This document shows, piece by piece, positions 6,386 through 15,300 of a DNA stretch of 16,862 nt (positions within the stretch are counted from its first letter, which is position 1; every line of letters begins with the position of its first letter). Origin of the DNA: CAIKXD01 sp035439485 (GTDB lineage: Bacteria > Bacteroidota > Bacteroidia > UBA4408). The stretch covers positions 1-16,862 of the forward strand of contig DAORKI010000083.1 in assembly GCA_035439485.1 (NCBI GenBank), written 5' to 3'. Both the position numbers and the translations under genes were made by a program. The notes below the pieces were generated by a model, which made no database searches, was not told the origin of the DNA, and saw nothing but the letters and a program-made list of their open reading frames with translations.

Positions 6386-9300
6386 TTAATCAACTATAGT
6401 CAATTTGATTGTTTGAATATGATCGTTTTGAATCAAATTTACAAGATAAATTCCATTCGCTAATTGTTTATTAAGTTCGACAAAAAATGGAGTGTTATTT
6501 TGTTTTATACTATAGTTACATTCATAAACCATTTTTCCATAAATATCATTCACTTGAATAAAACAAGGTGAATTAGTAATTTTGATAGGAACTTGAATAT
6601 AAAAACCTTTTAAATTGCTTGGATTAGGAAAAATCTTTACTTCTGAAACAGGAATATAATCTACATTATTTATTGATTTAATATCACTATAGGTATGTTT
6701 ACCGTCAAAATCAGTTTGCTTTAATCTGTAATAAGATATACCTGAATAAGGTTGCCCATCAATGAATTTATAGTTTAGTAATTCGTTGCTGTTTCCTGCA
6801 CCAGGAATTTGTGCTAAATCATTAAAAACAATACCGTCTTGAGATCTTTCAACATTAAAATAGTCATTATTGGTTTCTGTTAAGGTTGACCAAGTTAATT
6901 CTACATTATGCATTACCAATTGTGCATTAAAATTCAAAAGTTGTATAGGCAAAGGACTGCCATTTCCATTACCAGTAAAGTCACTAAAATTGTTTAACCC
7001 TGTCCAAGAAATTGTATTTGTTCCTGGATTAACTGTACCAGTACCCATCTCAAATTGGGCCCCGCTGCCACTGGCTGCTATCCAACCCACAGTGCTGTGT
7101 TTGTATGGTTTTAAGTTTGCTTCAACACCCACAATATCTGCATCGGCATATTGATAACTTACTGCATAATCAGTAATTGAATTAGGTAAATTAGTAGGTT
7201 CAACAGTCCAATATCTATTTAAATAATTAGTTGATGTACCTAAATTAGGATGAACTGCGTTAACCAAATTTACACTTAACTGTGTATTTGCTGCCATTGG
7301 GCTAGTAAAAAATTGAACACTAATAGGAGTATAATTGAGGGCATCTCCTACTGGAAAATTATAGGTAGTGTTGTTGGTGGTTGTATATCTTACAAATTTT
7401 TCAAGTGTGTTTCCTGAAATAACGTATGCTGAAGAAGAGCCTCCTGTAAGCAAACCATTACTACCATTTGTACCAAGTGTTAATTGATTATTGTTTAAAT
7501 TTAATTTACCATTCAATAAATTCAGAGCTGAGTTTATTTCAACATTGAGGGTGCTCAAATTGACTCCAGCTGGGTTGTTAATAGTTAATTCAGCAAAAGG
7601 ATTAATACTTGTATTTGATCCTCCAATAGTTTGCAAGGCAATTCCATTAAATATAACACTTCTACTATTTGGTGAAAAATTGATGGCTGCTATTCCATTA
7701 TTGTTCCAGTTACCACCTAAAGTAATATTGCCGCCTGATGCGCCTGAGGCTATAAGATTACCCACAAAGGTTATATCGCCAGTAACAATTAAAGGTACGG
7801 TCATATTGTTACCAGCAAAATTCATTGACAATGTTGAACCAGCATCAACAGTTAAATTTCCTGCCATGTTAAAGGTTAATGCAGCATTTATAGCGCCTAC
7901 ACCGGCAGCATTTAGTACTGAATTATTTGACAATTGAACATGGTAAGGAAATCCTCTTCCACTTGATGCACTCCATTCTAAACCTCTATCAAAATTGCCA
8001 TTGATGTAGTATAGCAAAGTTGAATTTGTGCTATAGAAAGCAGCATTTGTGGCAATACTTCCACCATTATTTATCCTTAGTGTTCCAGCATTTTGAATGC
8101 TTACCGTTCCAGCACCAAAATTAACTGCACCTGCAATATATACATTATAAGGGTTGCAATTTCCTGAAAATGTCCCTGTTCCGATAAAATTTAAAGTTCC
8201 AGCAGTATTTCCATTAGCAAAATCACCCCCAATGGCGTTGATATTTCCACCACTTGATACATTCATTTGCTGACCACTTCCAATAGCTAAAACTCCTGAA
8301 TTTAAAATTAAATTACTAACAGTAGTACCATTATTTGTAAGGGATACAATATTGTTTCCTGCTATGCCTGAATTAGAAATTGACAAACTCCCCGTTATGT
8401 TTGAAGGTAACGCGGTTCCTGTGGTTTGAGATACAGATCCAGCATAGTTGTAATTGGCTCCACTTACAAAAGTTCTGGTATTGGTTTGAACGTTTCCAAA
8501 CAGAGAAGGAAAATTATTAATCCCATCAGCAGCTCCCAAAATTAAAGTTGAAGTAGCTTGATTTTCAAATACTCCACCATTAATAACAAAAGTGCTACAA
8601 TCCAAAGTGGCACCGCTCATCAACCTAAATGTTGCAGAGCTTCCAATAGTTATTGCTGAGTTTAAAACCACCGTATTGGTTGTGGAACCGTCTCCAATTC
8701 TCCAAGTTATATCACTTGTGCTAATACTCATTGGTGAAATGGTAAAATTTTGGTTACCTGTTAATTTATTCAATGTCACTATTGAAGGGGTATTCTGTGT
8801 TCGATGGATATATGCGCTGCCCCCTATAGTAAAATCGCCTTTAACATTTAGATTTGAACCGCCAGCAGTTGTTGCAGAAGAACCACTCATATTAATTACT
8901 CCGGCACCTGAAAGCGATAAATTTCCATCTACATTAACAGTAGCTACGGCAGCTCCAGAAGTGGCAGAATTGACTATAGCAATTTCACCNNNNNNNNNNN
9001 NNNNNNNNNNNNNNNNNNNNNNNNNNNNNNNNNNNNNNNNNNNNNNNNNNNNNNNNNNNNNNNNNNNNNNNNNNNNNNNNNNNNNNNNNGTTGAGCCTGT
9101 GTTCCAAGTAGCAGTTGGAATGGCACCTCCATTTTGAGCATGATAATAATAGGAAGAATTATTAAATTCGATAGTACCAGTGACACCTATTATTCCACTG
9201 TTGTTTAAAGTACCATTTACAATTAAATCAACGCCAGTTCCATTTCCAACAGTAAAAGTTTGTCCACTATTCACATTTAATTGCGCTGAATTATTTATAA

Positions 9301-12300
9301 TCATTTGATCAGCATCAGTTGAGGCAGCAACTGTAACACTGTGTGTGTTTTTAATAGTAATTCCTAAACTATTCGCTGCATTTGGTGCAACGCCAGCTGC
9401 CACAGGCGGTGGAGTTAAAAATAAAGGGTCAGTTGAAACTTCCCAAATAGAAATATTTGACCAATTTCCTGAACCAGTGGTTTGATAATAAAAAGGTGCA
9501 TCGGAACGTGATGCGAAATCATTATTTAATAAAGTGCCTGTGCTTTGATTTAATGAAGATGTTGTTAACAAATTAGATGCCACAGTAACGGTGCTTGATG
9601 CATCTTGTGTCCATGTAGTTAAAGGGTTACTCCATCTGTCTATCTTTAATACAGATTCTATTCCAACAATATCGGCATCAACATATTGAAATGAAGCAGT
9701 ATATGTGTAATTTGAGCTAGCTATTTGGTTGCATGACCAATATCGGCTAAGATAGTTGGTAACACTTAAATCATTTGGGTGCTGAGCATCTGTAACACGC
9801 ATTCCTATAGAATCAGGTATAGAGCTTAGAGATGTAATATTCAATGTAACAGGGGAGTACTCTACTGTTCCAGTATTATCTCCAATAGGATAAACAAAAG
9901 AAGTTGAACCAGAAAATATTTTAACCAACATACCAGTACCGTTAGTGATAATCATTTTACTTGCTGAGTTTGTACCACCACCAATACTGGCCCCAATCTG
10001 CAAGGTTAAGTTAAAATTGCCAAGTGTTATACTTCCACTTGAAAGTGTTAAATTATTTGAGGCTTGAATGCGCACTGGAACACTCAAAGTTAGCCCAGAT
10101 GCATTATTTAAAGTTAAACCATCAACTGAGCCAGGGAAAGCAGTTCCTGTTATTTGTGGACTAGTTCCATTAAATGTCCAAATCACACTTCCTCCAAAAA
10201 AACGTGTTGCCGTCTGAACACATCCTGAAGCAGCAGGCGCAAGAGCCACACCTCCAGCATGCGAAGTGGTAATTCTACTTCCATTAAAACTTCTATATGC
10301 GCTCCCTGCACCACCACTAANNNNNNNNNNNNNNNNNNNNNNNNNNNNNNNNNNNNNNNNNNNNNNNNNNNNNNNNNNNNNNNNNNNNNNNNNNNNNNNN
10401 NNNNNNNNNNNNNNNNNNNNACCATCAAAAATAACATTATTAAAATTTCTATTGGCAGTATTAGTAGTATATGCCGACAAATTAATATTTGGCAAGGTTG
10501 ATGAAAATCTTATTGTACTTCCTGTCATTGTATTTACGGCTGTTGCAGCTGGAGAAAAAGTTCCTTTAACATCAATAATTCCGGTGTTAGCCCATGTTCT
10601 AGTAGCATTAGCACTTGTTAAATTAAAATAGTAAAATGCTGGAATGATTTGCCCTGCACCACCATTAAAATTAAAAGTATTACCATCAACAAAAGCAGTG
10701 AAATTAGTCAGTGAAGGAGTAAAGTTATTATTGAGCACGATAGTTCCTGGCTGAAGCGTAATCACTCCCCCTCCTCTATTTTGAGAAATAATTAAATTGT
10801 TATAATTTGCTGATGTTATTGTTTGTGAACTAGTTCCATTATAATTTAATGTGCTTCCAGTTATTGTTATTGCACCCGCACCTGTGGTATAAGAGCCACA
10901 AATACCAATATTACCTGTTGGGGCCAATACTCTATCACCACCTGTTAAATTTAAATTGCCATAATTTAATGCTGGAATATTTTGTGACGTTGGACTGGTT
11001 ATATTTAAAGTACTTGAGCAATTGAAAGTAGCACTTGCTGTATTAACATAGCTTAAATTGCCATTTATTGTAAGCTCAGAGCCTGCTGTTAATTGAAAAT
11101 TCCCGGTACCACTTAAATTGAAATTATTGGCTCCAAAAAAAGCACCATTTGCAACACAGGGATTAATTGCAGCAGAGTTTATTACAACGTTGTCAATTAT
11201 TCCTGGAACACCATTTGGTGTCCAATTTGCAGCTGTATTCCAATCATTGCTTGTTGAACCATTCCAAGTATATGAAACTGGGCTAGCGTATAGTCTTCCG
11301 GTCCAATAGGAAGTAAGTTGTCCAGTAGTTTCATTTAAGTTAGATGTTAAGGTCATGGTTGGAGGTGTAACAGTAGTATTTGGAGTGCCATTATATTCAT
11401 TCCATAGCGGGCCAACATATCTGCTGATCTTCATGTTGGTTGCTGTTCCAAATACATCAGCTGGAACGTAGGTAAAAGTTGGTAGGTATGTATAAGTACC
11501 AGCTGCACTATTAGTAAAAGTCCATCTTCTATTGATGTAATCTGATGATGGTAAATTATTGGGTACTGTTCCTGGAGTTACAATTACACCAATATCACGA
11601 AGAATACTATTAGCAGAAAAGTTGAGGGAGACAGGTGAATAATTTGTGATATCCCCAACGGGGAATTGATAATTTATTGGAAGTCCAGCGGTAGAGATAG
11701 TTCTAATTAGTTGACCACTACCATTGGTAACTAAATATTTTACGTTATTAATTCCTACAAAAGGATTACCACTAGAGTTTGCAGCATTGAAATTAAAGTT
11801 ATGAAGTAAGATTTTACCATTTGTAAAAGTTGTTGTTCCGTTCACCAAAAGGTTGGTTGAAAGATTTACATTGTTACTGTTATCAATAAATAAATTATTT
11901 ACAATAGTTAATCCCAAACCTGTGTTTTGGCTTGTTGTTCCGTTGTACACATAATTAGAATTAGCGCTATAAACCCTGGCTCCAGTGGTTTGAATTGACC
12001 CTAATGCCCCAACTAATTCAATTCCGTCAGCATTTGCAGTTATAATGGTAGCACCTGGAGATGTATTACTCAAAGTGAATGCAGCGCTTGAATTTGAAAG
12101 CACATAGGTTCCACAATCCAAACTTGCATTTTGATTTACTGTAAAAGGCGAAGCACTTGCTCCCAAATCAATATTTGTAAGAAATTGCAATGTATTTGTG
12201 CTTGCGCCAGTGCCAATACTCCAGTTTAAAATTCCTGAAAATACACCTGAAGATTGAGAAAATGTTTGCAGTCCTGTGTTCTTTACAAAGTTTACTGCTA

Positions 12301-15300
12301 CAGCAGCAGCTCCTGCTAGACGAGTAAATGTCCCAGAAGTAAGCGTAAAATTTCCAGATAAATTAAGATTAATAGCAACGTTAGCTGAGTTTAATCTTAG
12401 TGTACCTGAATTAATATCAACTAAAAGGTTGCCACCCACAGCTATATTGGAGGCGGTAGAAGATATGTTTAGAATTTGATTGTTTGTAGATAGAAAGCTT
12501 AAATTTCCATTCACTGTTGTAAATGCATTAGCTCCCATAACAATAGCAGCGCTTTGAGCAGCACAGCTCCATGTAAAATTACCAAAAGTTTGATTCAATC
12601 CTGCCGTTAAGGAAGTATTGGTTATACCATTTATAACGCAATTAGAATTTAGGTCCCAAAGTGCAGTAGGAATGGACCCACCATTTCTATTATGATTATA
12701 GGCACCACCAGCATTTATAAAAAGATTTGCAGCTGTACTTGTTATTGTACCTGCAAAAGAATTTAAGCTTCCTGCCACGTTGGTGGTACTTGTGGTAGTA
12801 GTTAAAATACCATAACAATTAAACACCCCATTGATATTAGTTGTGCTATTGGTTGCCAAATAAGCATTAGTAGCTAAATTAGTACCTGTTGTAATAACCC
12901 CATCTATTTGCGCCACATTATTAGCTCCAGCAAGATGTGCTATCGTTAAAGCAACAGCAGCAGGTGCCCCTCCTATATTTAAGGTACAACCAGAGGCAAT
13001 TTCTAAATCGTTTCCTGTTCCTCCTGTTAGTGTTAAGGTGGCAGCAACTGCAGGCACCAAAGTAACAGTTGTATTGTTACTCAAAATTATTTTACCAATA
13101 GACTGTATAGGAATTGCATTAGCAGTGCTTGTTCCGCCATTAGAAAACATTAAAATATCATCAAAATTTGGAGCAGTTCGAGATGGGGTCCAATTTGCTG
13201 GTACAGCCCAACTTTGCGTGCCTCCTGAGCTTTCATTCCACACATATATTTGTGGCTTTGATCTACAAACTATATGGTCGCCTGAATTCAATGGGAAAGT
13301 TATTTCATCAACTGTTCCCGTAGTGGTTGAATTGGTGGCCACGGAAGTAGTAAGTGGGGCTTGTGCCCATGATACACCATCGTATCTATTAAGTTTGACA
13401 TTAGCAAAAGCACCAATATTATCTGCAACTAAAAAGTTGTAGGTTGGAGTATAGGTATAATTACCTCCTGCACTATTATATACTCCAAAATATCTATTTC
13501 TATAATTTGTTTGAGGATCGGGGTTGTTCATTTGAGGATGTGTAGCATTCACCACGTTAAATCCAATATCTCTTGCAACTGAAGTAGAAGTAAAATTAAG
13601 AACAACAGGTGAATACTCTATTGTTCCTGTCATTTCCCCAATTGGCCATGTATATGAAATTCCAGTGGTGATGGAACGAATAAGTCTTCCTGCTCCATCT
13701 GCCACCACCATTTGAGTTGCTGTTCCAACTGCAGGTAAAATTGCAGCACTAGCAGTATTCGCAACTGTGAGGTCATTCGCACCCAAAATCAATCTGTTAT
13801 TTAAACTAAGACTTAAAATACCAGTTAAAGTGCGTGGTGCATGTAATGAAATATTGCTAAGCGCAGTATGAGCGCAAGAAACATTGGCAGGACCATTTAC
13901 TGTTGGCCATTCATTACTCGAGGTGTTTATATCCGATAATCCATCATAAATCAAATTCGAATTTATGGCATTATACACAATAGCACCTGTTCCAACTAAG
14001 GTAACATCTCCTAATGTTTTTCTAAATGAACCTAGTGTGTTAATTGGAAGCGTACTGCCATTAACAATTGTTATTCCATTTGTATTATTGAGTCGAAAAC
14101 TAATGGCATTTGTTATGTTAGTTGGATCTGTAATGTTTACATTTTGGTTTAACACTCCATTAAAAGTTATAGTTCCTACCACTACCCCGCTTATAGTTTT
14201 TGTTAAACTTCCGCCAGTAAAAGTAAAACTACCTTTAACATTTAGTATTGCTGCACCAGTACTAGTGCTAATATTAGTGGTTCCACTATTTTGTATATAG
14301 TTACTATTCGCATTCAACTGTGAAACTCCAGTTGCGCCAATGTTTAAAGTTCCACCTGAATTGAAAACATCACCTGCAACATTAAGTATTGAAGGAGCTG
14401 CAGCAGAAGAAACATTGAATATTCCACCTGAAAGTGTAAAACTGCTGGTGATATTCAGTTGGGCTGCACCACTAGCAGCTGTGCTCACATTGATAGTACC
14501 TCCACTTTGCGAAAATGTTCCAGTGACATTGAGTTGTGGTGCTCCAGTGCTTGAACTCACCGTTGTTGTGCCTAAACTTTGCGAAAAATTACCACTAACT
14601 AACATTTGAGCAGCACCCGTGTTGCTGCTTACAATAAGCGTACCTCCAGTTTTGGTTACATTTCCAGTGATATTAAGTGTCGAAATTATTGCGGCCGTAT
14701 TAGAAATTGTTGTGGTGCCCCCACTTTGCACAAAATCACCACTTACATTAACAGTTGTTGCCGCAGTTGAAATATTACAAACTCCGCCACTTTGGCTAAA
14801 ATTACCTCCAATGGAAATTGTAGTGGCAGCAGTATTAGATAAGTTCAATGTGCCAGTAGCTCCAGTGGATAGCACACTAAAACTGCCTGAAATTGTAGTA
14901 AGCTGGCTTGCTAAATTAAATGTTGTAGCCCCTTGATTGGTACAATTCCAAATAAAATTGCTAAAATTTTGTCCAAATCCATTAACAGCAGTTGCAGTTA
15001 GTGCAGCTGTATAGCCAATAATTTGGCAATTACTTCCAATATTCCAAGTTGCAGAAGGTATTACTCCCAAAGCTGTGGTATAATTATGTTCATAACTTCC
15101 TCCGCTATTAAAAATTAGGGTAGCTGGTGAAGCTCCAGTTATGGAACCAGCGCTCCTTAGAAATCCATTTATAGCACTTGTTGCACCTGTAATAGTTAAG
15201 GTTGTTGTTGCTATATTTAGTCTTGAATTGGCATCAATTGTAAGGTTAGAACTAACAACTGCGTTGGCTAAAGCTGTTACTGTTGCCAAACTATTTGATA

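Noticed and set aside
14170..14860. Regular repeat considered as a CRISPR array or DNA-level tandem repeat
   Set aside because: The periodicity is at protein level with diverged nucleotides. There are no identical repeats with unique spacers, and the reading frame is continuous.
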